Counted from the stretch's first letter, positions 1 to 8,627 are shown. The stretch: 20,131 bases of DNA from an uncultured Bacilli bacterium (GCA_934101605.1 CAKORS010000014.1:1-20131); one strand, 5' to 3'. The notes: generated from the sequence alone by a model not told the origin. Made by a program: numbers and translations.

Positions 1-1
1 A

Positions 2-325
2 TATAACTCATATATTATCGAAGGGTTAGATTATAAGTTATTAGATAGTTATTTATCTAAAATAAATGGTTTAGTTATCGCAGGTAAATTTTATGAAGCA
101 TATAAAATAATAAAAGCAATAATTGAATCATCTAATGATACAAGATCTCTTACTAAATATAACTATTTATTAGAAAAATTACCAATTATAGGAATGAATC
201 TAAAAATAATAAATAGAAAGCTAACTAAAAAAGATAAAAAAGAAATGAAAGAATGGATAGAATATATAAAAAATAATAAATATTATAACAATATATTTCT
301 AGAAGAAATATTCATTGATCTATAA
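2..325 (+). CDS. C-terminal part of an unrecognised protein (5' end outside window)
   Basis: An open frame runs from the window edge to a TAA stop and encodes the last 107 residues of a protein. It begins YNSYIIEGLDYKLL, contains GLVIAGKFYEAYKIIKA, and ends IFLEEIFIDL. The composition is Lys/Ile/Tyr/Asn-rich and mostly helical in appearance, with no membrane segment and no motif I recognise. The segment around FYEAYKIIKAII resembles a helical repeat of the TPR kind, but one copy is too weak to name a family. A strong hairpin terminator follows three bases after the stop, so this is the last gene of its transcript. Codon use matches the neighbours. Confidence 0.75.
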   Translation, partial: YNSYIIEGLDYKLLDSYLSKINGLVIAGKFYEAYKIIKAIIESSNDTRSLTKYNYLLEKLPIIGMNLKIINRKLTKKDKKEMKEWIEYIKNNKYYNNIFLEEIFIDL

Positions 326-327
326 CA

Positions 328-361
328 AAAAGAATATCAAAATAAGATATTCTTTTCTTTT
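328..361 (+). terminator. Intrinsic terminator after the first partial gene
   Basis: AAAAGAATATC (328-338) pairs perfectly with GATATTCTTTT (346-356) around a 7-base loop, an 11-bp stem, followed by CTTTT. It separates the upstream gene from addB. The left half alone would not terminate strongly because the stem is AT-rich, but its position directly behind a stop codon supports the call. Confidence 0.75.
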
Positions 362-387
362 AAAATAAACATAATAAATGATATAAT
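359..387 (+). promoter_or_regulatory. Promoter of addB with extended -10
   Basis: TATAAT lies at 382-387, preceded by TGA (379-381), giving the TGn extended -10. A weak -35, TTTAAA (359-364), sits 17 bases upstream. The predicted transcription start, seven bases past the -10, falls at about 394, which is the first base of the addB start codon. There is no Shine-Dalgarno sequence between the -10 and the start, so the transcript is predicted to be leaderless or nearly so. Confidence 0.6.
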
Positions 388-393
388 AAATAC

Positions 394-2784
394 GTGATGA
401 ATATGGAATTTTTAAACAATATAAGTGAAGATACAATCATTGTTACAAACAGTGATAATAAAAAAGAATTATTAAGAGAATTGAATAAAATAAAAAGTCT
501 AAAAAATATTAAATTTATGAGCTTAACAGAACTTATAAATAATATGACAACAACATATGATGAAAAATCAATATATTATTTATCTAAAGAATACAATATA
601 AAACCAGATGTAGCAAAAATATACTTAGATAACCTAAAATATATAGAAGATAAAAAATATAAAAGTTCAAAATTAATATTTTTAAAAGAAATAAAAGAAA
701 AATTAGAAAAAGAAAACTTAATATTAAAAAATGAATTATTTAAATATGAATTAGAAAATAAAAATATTATAATTTATGATTATAAATATTTAAATAAATA
801 TGAAAAGAAAGTCCTAAAAGATATATCATCTATTACAAAAGTAACAATAATAAATAAAAACTATAATACTTATAAACATGTAGTTTATAGATTTAATACA
901 CTGAAAGAAGAAATATTATTTGTTATTAACAAAATTTGTTATTTACTAACTAATAATGTTGATATTAATAATATAAAACTAGCAAATTTAAATAATGACT
1001 ATTATAAAGAAATAAAAAGAGTATTTAAATTATTTAACATTCCAGTTGAATTAAATGATAATGAATCTATATATGGAAGTTATATAACACAAGAATTTTT
1101 AAATAACTATAATGATGATTTAAATATCACGATAGAGTATCTAAATAATAAATATAAAGAAAATGAAATAGTAAAACAAATAGTTAAAATATGTAATAAA
1201 TATTGTTTTATAAAAGATAACACAAAAAAGGAATTTATTATAAATGAAATAAAAAATACAAAATTAAAAAATAAAAAATATGTTAACTCAGTAAAAGAAA
1301 TAGAATTATTATCTTCAAGCATAAGTGATAATGACTATGTATTTTTACTTGGAATGAATGAAGGCTTAATTCCAAAAACTTATAAAGATGAAGATTATAT
1401 AACAGATAATATAAAAGATGAGGTAAATTTAGATACAACAAATGAAATAAATAAACAAGAAAAACTAAAAACAATCGAAAAAATAAACAGCATTAAAAAC
1501 TTATATTTATCATATAAGTTATCTTCACCATATGCAAAATACTATAAATCATCTCTTATAAATGAAATGGCTTTAGAAGAAAAAGAAGTAACAAAAGAAG
1601 AAATATCATATTCTAAAATATCAGATGAATTAGAACTATCAAGTCTACTAGATGATTATATAAAATATGGGACATATAAAAAAGAAATGGATATATTGTA
1701 TAACACTTATGAAGACATAGATTATAACAAATATGATAATAAGTATAAAGGAATAAATAAAAGCCTATTAAAAGAATATCTAAATAATGAATTAACACTT
1801 TCATATTCAAGTCTTGATAATTACAACAAGTGTGGATTTAAATACTATTTATCAAATATATTAAAAATAGATATATTTGATGACACATACTATACATTTA
1901 TTGGTTCATTATTTCATTATATATTAGAAAAATACTATACAGAAAAAATAGATGTAGATGAATACATAAATAAATATATACAAGATAATAAAATTACACT
2001 AAATAATAAAGAAAAATTCTTCTTAAAGAAGTTAACAAATGAACTACATTTTATAATAAATACGATTGATGAACAAATGAATTATACAAAACTAAAAAAC
2101 ATATTAACTGAAGAAAAAATAACTATATCTTCAAAACTAGATAATATTTCTATAACATTTAAAGGATTTGTAGATAAAATACTTTATAAAGAAAAAGATG
2201 GTAAAACGATCGTAGCATTAATAGATTATAAAACAGGTAACCAAGATATAGATTTATCCTTAGTACCAAATGGATTATCTATGCAATTACCTATATATTT
2301 ATATTTAGCAAAGAATAGTAAATTAAAAAATATAGAATTTGTAGGATTTTATCTACAAAGAATAATTAATAACGAAATAACAAAAAGTGATAAAAAATCA
2401 TATGAAGAACAAAAGTTAGAAAATCTAAAGTTATTAGGATATTCTACAACAGATGAAGAAGTATTAAAAGAATTCGATTTAACTTATAAAAATAGTGAAG
2501 TAATAAAAAGTCTAAAACAAAAAGAAAACAATGAATTTTATTCATATTCTAAAGTTTTATCAAAAAATGAAATAAACAATTTAATTAAAATGATAGATCA
2601 AAAAATAAAAGAAGCAAGTAATAATATTATAAATGCAAAATTTGATATTAATCCAAAAATAATAAATGATGAAAACATATCATGTAAGTTTTGCAAATTT
2701 AAAGATATATGCTTTGTAAAAGATAAAGATAAAATATATCTAGAAAAAGATAAAGAACTAAATTATTTGAAACAAGAAATATAA
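394..2784 (+). CDS. addB: AddB-type subunit of ATP-dependent helicase/nuclease
   Basis: This is the B subunit of the AddAB (RexAB) enzyme that resects double-strand breaks for RecA loading. The C-terminal nuclease domain shows GFVDKIL (D594) and ALIDYKTG (D611, K613), the PD-(D/E)XK core. C480 in YNKCGFKYYL together with C764, C767 and C773 match the four cysteines of the AddB 4Fe-4S cluster. VFLLGMNEGLIP (about 316-327) is the conserved AddB segment of the degenerate second helicase half. No Walker A is visible at the N-terminus. At 796 residues it is much shorter than Bacillus AddB (about 1,150), and the N-terminal part is strongly diverged. The start is GTG 394 or ATG 397; neither has a Shine-Dalgarno sequence, which fits the leaderless promoter just upstream. 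addA follows 15 bases after the stop. Confidence 0.88.
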   Translation: MMNMEFLNNISEDTIIVTNSDNKKELLRELNKIKSLKNIKFMSLTELINNMTTTYDEKSIYYLSKEYNIKPDVAKIYLDNLKYIEDKKYKSSKLIFLKEIKEKLEKENLILKNELFKYELENKNIIIYDYKYLNKYEKKVLKDISSITKVTIINKNYNTYKHVVYRFNTLKEEILFVINKICYLLTNNVDINNIKLANLNNDYYKEIKRVFKLFNIPVELNDNESIYGSYITQEFLNNYNDDLNITIEYLNNKYKENEIVKQIVKICNKYCFIKDNTKKEFIINEIKNTKLKNKKYVNSVKEIELLSSSISDNDYVFLLGMNEGLIPKTYKDEDYITDNIKDEVNLDTTNEINKQEKLKTIEKINSIKNLYLSYKLSSPYAKYYKSSLINEMALEEKEVTKEEISYSKISDELELSSLLDDYIKYGTYKKEMDILYNTYEDIDYNKYDNKYKGINKSLLKEYLNNELTLSYSSLDNYNKCGFKYYLSNILKIDIFDDTYYTFIGSLFHYILEKYYTEKIDVDEYINKYIQDNKITLNNKEKFFLKKLTNELHFIINTIDEQMNYTKLKNILTEEKITISSKLDNISITFKGFVDKILYKEKDGKTIVALIDYKTGNQDIDLSLVPNGLSMQLPIYLYLAKNSKLKNIEFVGFYLQRIINNEITKSDKKSYEEQKLENLKLLGYSTTDEEVLKEFDLTYKNSEVIKSLKQKENNEFYSYSKVLSKNEINNLIKMIDQKIKEASNNIINAKFDINPKIINDENISCKFCKFKDICFVKDKDKIYLEKDKELNYLKQEI

Positions 2785-2799
2785 AATTAAGGTGATATT

Positions 2800-5700
2800 A
2801 TGGGATGGACTAAAGAACAACAATTAGCAATAGATAAAGATGGCACTAATATTATAGTATCCGCAGGAGCAGGTTCAGGAAAAACAGCAGTTTTAACAGA
2901 AAGAGTTATAAGAAAATTAAAACAAGGTGTAGATATTAATAAACTATTAGTATTAACTTTTACTAAAGAAGCAGCAAACGAGATGAAAGTAAGAATAAGA
3001 GGAGCTATAGAAAAAAACGATAACCTAAAACCACAATTAGATTTATTAGAACAGTCTTATATTACAACATTCGATAGCTTTTCTTTATCAATTGTAAGAA
3101 AATATCACTATTTATTAAATATAAAAAAAGATGTTGATATAATTGATTCAAATTATATGAATATTAGAAAAAAAGATCTTTTAGAAGAAATATTTGATAA
3201 ATATTATAGTATAAAAGCTCAAGATTTCGAAAAATTAATAAGTGACTTTTCAGTAAAAGATGATAATCAAATAAAAGAACAAATCTTAAAAATATCAAAT
3301 AATTTAGATTTAAAAATTAATAAAAAGGGATATTTAGATAACTATATAGATGATTTTTTTAATGAAACAAATATAGATAATATAGTAAATAAATATATAG
3401 AATTAATAAATAACAAGAAAGAAGATATATTACAAATACTAGATAATATAAGATTAATAGATGATGAGTATTACAGTAAAATAGCAGAGTTATTTATAAA
3501 TCTTAAAGAAAGCGATACTTATGATGATATAAAAGAGAATATAAATATTTCACTACCTCAAGTAAAAAGAGGTTCAACTGATGAATTGAAACAAGAAAAA
3601 GAAAGATTAAATAATTCTATAAAAGATTTAAAAAAACTATTAACTTATGAAAACGAAAATATAATAAAAAAATATTTATATGATACTAAAAGCTATATTA
3701 ATATAATAATAAAAATAATCAAAGAACTTGATGAAAAAGTTTTAAAAGAAAAACAAAAAAACGATACTTATGAATTTAATGACATTGCTAAAATGGCTAT
3801 ATCATTAGTAGAAAATAATCAAGATATAAAAGAAGAAATAAAAAACTACTATAATGAAATAATGGTAGATGAATACCAAGATACTTCAGATTTACAAGAA
3901 AAATTCATAAATTTGATTAGTAATAACAATGTCTATATGGTAGGAGATATAAAACAATCTATATATAGATTTAGAAATGCTAACCCAACAATATTTAAAG
4001 AAAAATATGAAAATTATTCAAAAAACATAAATGGAATTAAAATAGATTTATTAAAGAATTTTAGATCAAGAAAAGAAGTTTTAGATAACATTAATGATAT
4101 ATTTAACTTTGCTATGGATTTATCAATCGGGGGGGCAGATTATAAAAAAACACATCAAATGGTATTTGGTAATAATACTTATATAAATGAAGGAAAAACA
4201 GAACTTAATAACAATTTAGAAATATATAACTATGACCATGAAAATAAAACTTACTCTAAAGAAGAAAAAGAAATATTCATAATAGCGCAAGATATAAAAG
4301 AAAAACTAAAAAACAACTATAAAGTTCTAGATAAGAAAACAAATACTTTAAGAAATATAACATATAGTGATTTCTGTATTATTATGGATCGTGGAACAGA
4401 ATTTGATAAATATAAAAAGATATTTGAATACCTATCTTTACCATTAACTGTATATAAAGATGAAGATTTAACAAATAATGATATAATTTATTTAATAAAA
4501 AATATTATAGGATTAATAATAAAAGTAAAAAATAATACAATAGATAAAGAATTTAAATATTTCTATACAAGTTTGTCAAGAAGTTTTCTTATCGCAGAAG
4601 ATGATAATGAAATATTTAAAACTTTTGTTAATAATTCATTTAAAGAATCAAATATTTATAAAATAATAAAAGATATAATAAAACAAATAGATAATTTAAA
4701 TCTTAAAGAATCTATAGAACTAATAATAGATAAATTTAATATATATGAAAAATTCATTCTAATTGGTAACATAAATCAAAACATAATAGAATTAGAACAA
4801 ATTCAAAATATAAGTAATAATTTAAATAATCTTGGTTATGATTTAGAGTTATTCTATGAATATATAGAAAAACAAATAAAAGAAAACACACAAATTAAAT
4901 ATAATGCAACAGATAAATCTTTAAATAGTATTAAAATAATGAATATACATAAATCTAAAGGATTAGAGTTTCCAATATGTTATTATTCAGGTCTTCATAA
5001 ACCATTTAATAAAAGTGATATAAAAGATAGATTCTTATATTCAAATACATATGGAATAATAACTCCAGTATTTGATGATGGAATAACAGATACCATTTTA
5101 AAAACATTATTAAAAGAAGAAATGAATCAAGAAGAAATATCTGAAAAAATAAGATTATTTTACGTAGCATTAACAAGAGCAAGAGAAAAAATGATAATAG
5201 TAACATCACTAGATACAAATTATCAAGAATTTAAAGATGTAATAGATAACAAAATAAGAATAAAATATAACTCATTCCTAGATATAATAAACTCTGTAGC
5301 ATTTAATCTTGTTGATAAAATAAAAAATATAGATTTAAATAATATAAATTTAACTAAAGATTACATGAAAATAAAAGCATACAACAATAAAGAAATAAAA
5401 GATAAAACAAAAAAACTAAAATTAATAAATATAAATATAGAAGAAGAAATAAAAGAAGAGAAAAGATATTCTAAAGACTCATTAAAATTAAATACACAAC
5501 AAGAATTAGATAATATAAAAAAGGGTCTAGAAAGTCATTATTTATTAGAAATAGATGATTTCTATAATCCAAGATTTGATATAACAAAAAATCTTGTAAG
5601 TAAAATAAATCTTAATAATTGTAATATCTATAAAGAATATGAGTTTATAACAGAAAATAGTAATATAGAAACTCATGGTATAATTGACCTTATTTTAGAA

Positions 5701-5874
5701 TATAAAGAAAGTGTTAAAATAATAGATTATAAATTAAAAAATGTAAAAGATAAAGCTTATATAAAACAATTAAATGGTTATAAAGATTTTATTGAAGAAA
5801 AAACAAAAAAAACAGTAGAAATATATTTGTATTCAATAATAGAAAATAAATTAGAAAAAATAAATGATAAATAA
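2800..5874 (+). CDS. addA: AddA, helicase-nuclease subunit A
   Basis: This is the UvrD-like ATP-dependent helicase and nuclease subunit of AddAB. The Q motif is TKEQQLAI (4-11) and Walker A is AGAGSGKT (22-29). Walker B is VDEYQDTSD (356-364), followed by GDIKQSIYRFR and NFRSRKEVL. Motif V is MNIHKSKGLEFP (714-725) and motif VI is YVALTRAREK (788-797). The RecB-type nuclease is intact: H959, D963 in GIIDLIL, D976 and K978 in IIDYK. The length of 1,024 residues is about 200 below Bacillus AddA, mostly lost from the linker regions. A clear AAGGTGAT ribosome site precedes ATG 2800. It forms an operon with addB, and its stop codon touches the -35 of the next gene. A run of seven G at 4129-4135 encodes Gly444-Gly445, which is odd in such AT-rich DNA. 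Confidence 0.96.
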   Translation: MGWTKEQQLAIDKDGTNIIVSAGAGSGKTAVLTERVIRKLKQGVDINKLLVLTFTKEAANEMKVRIRGAIEKNDNLKPQLDLLEQSYITTFDSFSLSIVRKYHYLLNIKKDVDIIDSNYMNIRKKDLLEEIFDKYYSIKAQDFEKLISDFSVKDDNQIKEQILKISNNLDLKINKKGYLDNYIDDFFNETNIDNIVNKYIELINNKKEDILQILDNIRLIDDEYYSKIAELFINLKESDTYDDIKENINISLPQVKRGSTDELKQEKERLNNSIKDLKKLLTYENENIIKKYLYDTKSYINIIIKIIKELDEKVLKEKQKNDTYEFNDIAKMAISLVENNQDIKEEIKNYYNEIMVDEYQDTSDLQEKFINLISNNNVYMVGDIKQSIYRFRNANPTIFKEKYENYSKNINGIKIDLLKNFRSRKEVLDNINDIFNFAMDLSIGGADYKKTHQMVFGNNTYINEGKTELNNNLEIYNYDHENKTYSKEEKEIFIIAQDIKEKLKNNYKVLDKKTNTLRNITYSDFCIIMDRGTEFDKYKKIFEYLSLPLTVYKDEDLTNNDIIYLIKNIIGLIIKVKNNTIDKEFKYFYTSLSRSFLIAEDDNEIFKTFVNNSFKESNIYKIIKDIIKQIDNLNLKESIELIIDKFNIYEKFILIGNINQNIIELEQIQNISNNLNNLGYDLELFYEYIEKQIKENTQIKYNATDKSLNSIKIMNIHKSKGLEFPICYYSGLHKPFNKSDIKDRFLYSNTYGIITPVFDDGITDTILKTLLKEEMNQEEISEKIRLFYVALTRAREKMIIVTSLDTNYQEFKDVIDNKIRIKYNSFLDIINSVAFNLVDKIKNIDLNNINLTKDYMKIKAYNNKEIKDKTKKLKLININIEEEIKEEKRYSKDSLKLNTQQELDNIKKGLESHYLLEIDDFYNPRFDITKNLVSKINLNNCNIYKEYEFITENSNIETHGIIDLILEYKESVKIIDYKLKNVKDKAYIKQLNGYKDFIEEKTKKTVEIYLYSIIENKLEKINDK

Positions 5875-5902
5875 TGACATTAATAAACAAAAGTGTTATA
5901 AT
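5874..5902 (+). promoter_or_regulatory. Promoter of the zinc-ribbon gene, starting in the addA stop codon
   Basis: ATGACA (5874-5879, close to TTGACA) and TATAAT (5897-5902) are separated by exactly 17 bases, and TGT before the -10 makes it an extended -10. The -35 begins on the last base of the addA TAA. The predicted transcript begins near 5909, leaving a leader of about 50 bases before the ribosome site at 5947-5954. Confidence 0.75.
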
Positions 5903-5960
5903 CTTGCTAAAGAAGAAAAATAAATCCTTACATAAAATAATGTTTGAAAGGGTGAACACA

Positions 5961-7514
5961 ATGAAAGTTTGTAAAAAATGTAAAAAACAAGTCGCTAATA
6001 AATCTAAAGTTTGTAAATATTGTGGTTCTGATGTTTCTAAAATAAAACCACCTCCAACAAATAAAAATAATAAACAACAACCTAAAAAAACTAATGAAAT
6101 AAATGAAGTAAAAAAAGAAGAATTAATAGAAGTAAAAGAAGTAGAAACAAAAGAAGAAAAACAAGAAATAGTAATTACAAATGATAAAAAAGATTTTAAA
6201 TATATATTAAATATAATAAAAAAATATATATTAGTAGCGCTAAAATTTTTAAAAAAATGGATAGGAATTGTTATAAAATATATAATTAAGTATAGTAAAA
6301 TAATATATCAAAAAATTATTATTGGACTAAAAATAATATATAAATACTTAAAAATATTATTAAAGAAAATATATCTATTTTTAAAAAAAGTAGTTAAAAA
6401 AATAAAACAAGAATACAAAAAAAATGAAGCAAAAGCTACTGAGATAATAAAGTCAAAAAGGCAAGTTCTTATAGACAAAAAATTATCATCAGGTATACCA
6501 CTTAATATAGTAACAGAAAAACAAAACTTAAAAAAACAAGAACCATCTTATGAAACAACTGTAGGTTTACCAATAATAACAGACCTAGAAAAAGAAGAAT
6601 CTATTTCAGAAAGACTAGATAAAGAAGTAACAATAAATTTTACAAAAATATTTAAAAGTATCGGTAATTTCTTTTATCTAATATTCAAAAAAATAAAACT
6701 AGTATTTTATAAAATTAAATATAAAATAAGAAAACGTCAAGAAGAAAAAATAAAAAAAGAACATGAAGAAAAAACAAAACCAAAAGAAATAAAACAAGAA
6801 GAAAAAGAAGAATATAAAGAAATATCACATGAAGAAGAGGATGAATACGAAGGCTATAGCATAAAAAAAATTATTATATTCTTAATATTAGTAGCATGCA
6901 TTGTATTAGGAATAATATATGGAATAAGATTTATAGCTGATAATATGAATCAAGATGAAGTTAATATAATAACTGAAAAAACAAAAAAGAAAGTTTATCA
7001 AATGAATGAAAATATTAGCTATAATGGAATGAACTATAAAATAACAAAAACTTATGTATCAAAAGGAACTAAATACAAAAAACCAAAAGAAGGTAATAGA
7101 TTTGTAGTTGTAATGTTTGAATATAAAAACAATTCAAAAAAAGTTCAAAAATATAGTTATGAAAGTTGGAAAATTGAAAATAGCAAAAAAGAAGAATCTG
7201 GAAGAATATTTACACCAGTAAACGTAAATACAGCTCTTTATAGTGGAAACCTAGTAGTAGGAGCAACTAAAAAAGGTTCTTTAGTATTTGAAACACCAGA
7301 AGATGAAGATGAATTAACTTTAAACTTCTATAATGAAAGACAAATAGATCAAATAAAAAAAGAATTAGAACAACAACAAAAGATAAAAGAAGAAAAAGAA
7401 AAAAATGGTGAAGAGTATAAAGAAACAAAAATAACAAAACAAACACCAGTATTTAAAGTAAAAATAAAAGTTAATGACTCTAAAGACTATAATGAACAAG
7501 AAGATAATAAATAA
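5961..7514 (+). CDS. Zinc-ribbon membrane protein with C-terminal DUF4352 domain
   Basis: The protein has 517 residues. The N-terminus is a zinc ribbon, CKKC (4-7) and CKYC (18-21). A charged linker follows, then a cationic stretch (about 79-155) of alternating Ile/Leu/Tyr and Lys that looks like a long amphipathic helix, and a second such stretch at about 227-272. One transmembrane helix lies at about 304-326 (IIIFLILVACIVLGIIYG). The part beyond it (about 344-455) looks like DUF4352, an immunoglobulin-like domain usually outside the membrane, with GNRFVVVMFEYKN and LVFETPED; a Glu/Lys/Gln-rich tail ends the protein. The zinc ribbon should be cytoplasmic. The frame is open back to 5874, but that ATG lies upstream of the predicted transcription start; ATG 5961 has GAAAGGGTGA in front and begins exactly at the zinc ribbon. 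The function is unknown; a sensing or envelope role is only inference. Confidence 0.85.
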   Translation: MKVCKKCKKQVANKSKVCKYCGSDVSKIKPPPTNKNNKQQPKKTNEINEVKKEELIEVKEVETKEEKQEIVITNDKKDFKYILNIIKKYILVALKFLKKWIGIVIKYIIKYSKIIYQKIIIGLKIIYKYLKILLKKIYLFLKKVVKKIKQEYKKNEAKATEIIKSKRQVLIDKKLSSGIPLNIVTEKQNLKKQEPSYETTVGLPIITDLEKEESISERLDKEVTINFTKIFKSIGNFFYLIFKKIKLVFYKIKYKIRKRQEEKIKKEHEEKTKPKEIKQEEKEEYKEISHEEEDEYEGYSIKKIIIFLILVACIVLGIIYGIRFIADNMNQDEVNIITEKTKKKVYQMNENISYNGMNYKITKTYVSKGTKYKKPKEGNRFVVVMFEYKNNSKKVQKYSYESWKIENSKKEESGRIFTPVNVNTALYSGNLVVGATKKGSLVFETPEDEDELTLNFYNERQIDQIKKELEQQQKIKEEKEKNGEEYKETKITKQTPVFKVKIKVNDSKDYNEQEDNK

Positions 7515-7540
7515 AACTGTAATTAATTTACAGTTTTTTT
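7514..7540. terminator. Shared terminator between convergent genes
   Basis: AAACTGTAA (7514-7522) pairs with TTACAGTTT (7528-7536) around a 5-base loop, followed by a T run on the plus strand; A's on the other side give a weaker T tract for the minus strand. The stem begins on the last base of the zinc-ribbon gene's stop codon, and the T run reaches the stop of the minus-strand gene. Confidence 0.85.
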
Positions 7541-7913
7541 AAATATTAGGATTTTCGATACTAGAAGTTTGAGTGGCTCTATCACTTACTACAATATATA
7601 AAACAATAAAAGATGCAATTAAAGTAAATGTACTTGCTACCATTTGAAGATTAAAATACTTTAAGTCTTTTCCTTTTTCTTTGGCAATTTTATAATTTGA
7701 GAAATTTATATAAAAAAATGTAATAACAAGTATAGAAGCAATAACTCTATTTGTTATATTTATTTTTTTGGCAGTTTTATTCTTTATTAAAGGTTCGTTA
7801 TATAAATTTTTCTTTTCATTATATGTTAAAAATATAGAAACAATTATAGTCCCTACAAATATTATTGAAGCTAAAATATCTAAATTAAGTAATTGTTCCT
7901 CTTTTTCTTTCAT
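7539..7913 (-). CDS. Hypothetical protein with three transmembrane helices
   Basis: I do not recognise this 124-residue protein. It has three hydrophobic helices, at about 13-31, 57-72 and 91-109. The loop between the first two is Lys/Asn-rich and so probably cytoplasmic, and the Ser/Thr/Asn-rich tail ends ENPNI. No catalytic motif is visible. It lies downstream of gmk on the same strand, but a hairpin terminator stands between them. No Shine-Dalgarno sequence precedes ATG 7913. TATATT about five bases before the ATG could act as a -10, which would make the message leaderless, or the start may be misjudged. The frame is long relative to the AT content and hydrophobicity is organised, so I believe it is a real gene. 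Confidence 0.7.
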   Translation of the reverse strand: MKEKEEQLLNLDILASIIFVGTIIVSIFLTYNEKKNLYNEPLIKNKTAKKINITNRVIASILVITFFYINFSNYKIAKEKGKDLKYFNLQMVASTFTLIASFIVLYIVVSDRATQTSSIENPNI

Positions 7914-7943
7914 ATTAAAATATATGTTAAATATTAAAATAAA

Positions 7944-7967
7944 TAAAAAAAGAAGTAATTACTTCTT
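7944..7967 (-). terminator. Terminator with the gmk stop codon in its loop
   Basis: On the minus strand AAGAAGT pairs with ACTTCTT around an AATT loop, followed by a run of T (7951 down to 7945). The TAA stop of gmk (7961-7959) occupies the loop and the first base of the right arm, so the last two Lys codons form the left arm. Confidence 0.75.
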
Positions 7968-8519
7968 GCTATCTATAAACTCAATAATTTGTAAAGCTGT
8001 TTCTTTAGAATTATGATTAATTACAACATAATCATATTTTTTCTTTAAAGATAATTCCCATTTTGCTTTATTAAGTCTTTCATCTATTTTTTCTTTAGTT
8101 TCAGTTCCACGTCCTACAAGACGCTTTTCAAGTTCTTCTATACTTGGAGTATCTATAAATATTAAAATAGCGTCATTAAAATTCTTTTTTACATTTAAAG
8201 CACCTTCAACATCTATTTCTAATATAACATCGTAACCCTTTTTTAACATAGAATTAACTTTATTTTTAGGAGTTCCATAATAACATCCGTTGTAAACTTC
8301 AGCATATTCTAATAGATTATCTTTACTTATGTTATCTAGAAATTCCTCTAAAGATACGTAATAATAATTTATTCCTTCTTCCTCATTATCCCTAATACTT
8401 CTTGTAGTTAAAGAAATAGATTTCCAAAATTTCTTATCACTTTTTAAAATTTCATCTATAACAGTTCCTTTTCCAACACCACTTGGTCCGGAAATAACAA
8501 TTAACTTTCCTTTTTTCAT
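7959..8519 (-). CDS. gmk: Guanylate kinase
   Basis: Guanylate kinase converts GMP (and dGMP) plus ATP into GDP (dGDP) and ADP, an essential cytosolic step in nucleotide supply. The P-loop is SGPSGVGKGT (10-19). The GMP-binding segment includes SLTTRSIR (R40, R43), GINYYYVS (49-56), E71, and YYGTP (80-84), followed by EIDVEGA, which carries the conserved acidic residue. The lid Arg appears in KRLVGRGTE. Its 186 residues are slightly below the usual 200 to 210, mainly from a shortened C-terminus. GGTGATCGC stands directly before ATG 8519, a good ribosome site. The gene is transcribed divergently from galE. Confidence 0.97.
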   Translation of the reverse strand: MKKGKLIVISGPSGVGKGTVIDEILKSDKKFWKSISLTTRSIRDNEEEGINYYYVSLEEFLDNISKDNLLEYAEVYNGCYYGTPKNKVNSMLKKGYDVILEIDVEGALNVKKNFNDAILIFIDTPSIEELEKRLVGRGTETKEKIDERLNKAKWELSLKKKYDYVVINHNSKETALQIIEFIDSKK

Positions 8520-8536
8520 GCGATCACCATATGTTA

Positions 8537-8542
8537 ATTATA
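8537..8542 (-). promoter_or_regulatory. Likely -10 of the gmk promoter
   Basis: On the minus strand TATAAT spans 8542 to 8537 in the sequence GTTTTATAATTAAC. The predicted start is near 8530, giving a leader of about ten bases that carries the GGTGAT ribosome site. No convincing -35 lies at 17 bases, so only the -10 is claimed. Confidence 0.5.
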
Positions 8543-8576
8543 AAACACAAATAAAAAAATAGAAAGGTAAAGTTAA

Positions 8577-8611
8577 TTGATTTATTAAAATTAGTTTTGT
8601 ATACTTATAAT
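8577..8611 (+). promoter_or_regulatory. Promoter of the galE operon
   Basis: TTGATT (8577-8582) and TATACT (8600-8605) are 17 bases apart. A second hexamer, TATAAT (8606-8611), abuts it and could be used instead with a poorer -35. AAGGAG (8614-8619) is the ribosome site for galE, eight bases before its ATG. Confidence 0.6.
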
Positions 8612-8627
8612 ATAAGGAGATGATAAT

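Noticed and set aside
1107..1810. Minus-strand hydrophobic open frames inside addB
   Set aside because: They are complements of Asn/Lys/Tyr-rich codons in an AT-rich gene, which always look Leu/Phe-rich in reverse.
5874..5960. A 29-residue N-terminal extension of the zinc-ribbon protein from ATG 5874
   Set aside because: This ATG forms part of the -35 element, lies upstream of the predicted transcription start and has no ribosome site; ATG 5961 has GAAAGGGTGA and starts at the zinc ribbon.
6190..6430. Repeated Lys/Ile codons in the zinc-ribbon gene as a DNA repeat or CRISPR-like array
   Set aside because: No unit repeats at the DNA level; the pattern comes from amino-acid composition.
7768..8016. 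Plus-strand open frame across the three-TM gene and the end of gmk
   Set aside because: It covers two genes on the opposite strand and the gmk terminator, has no ribosome site, and its product looks like reversed coding sequence.
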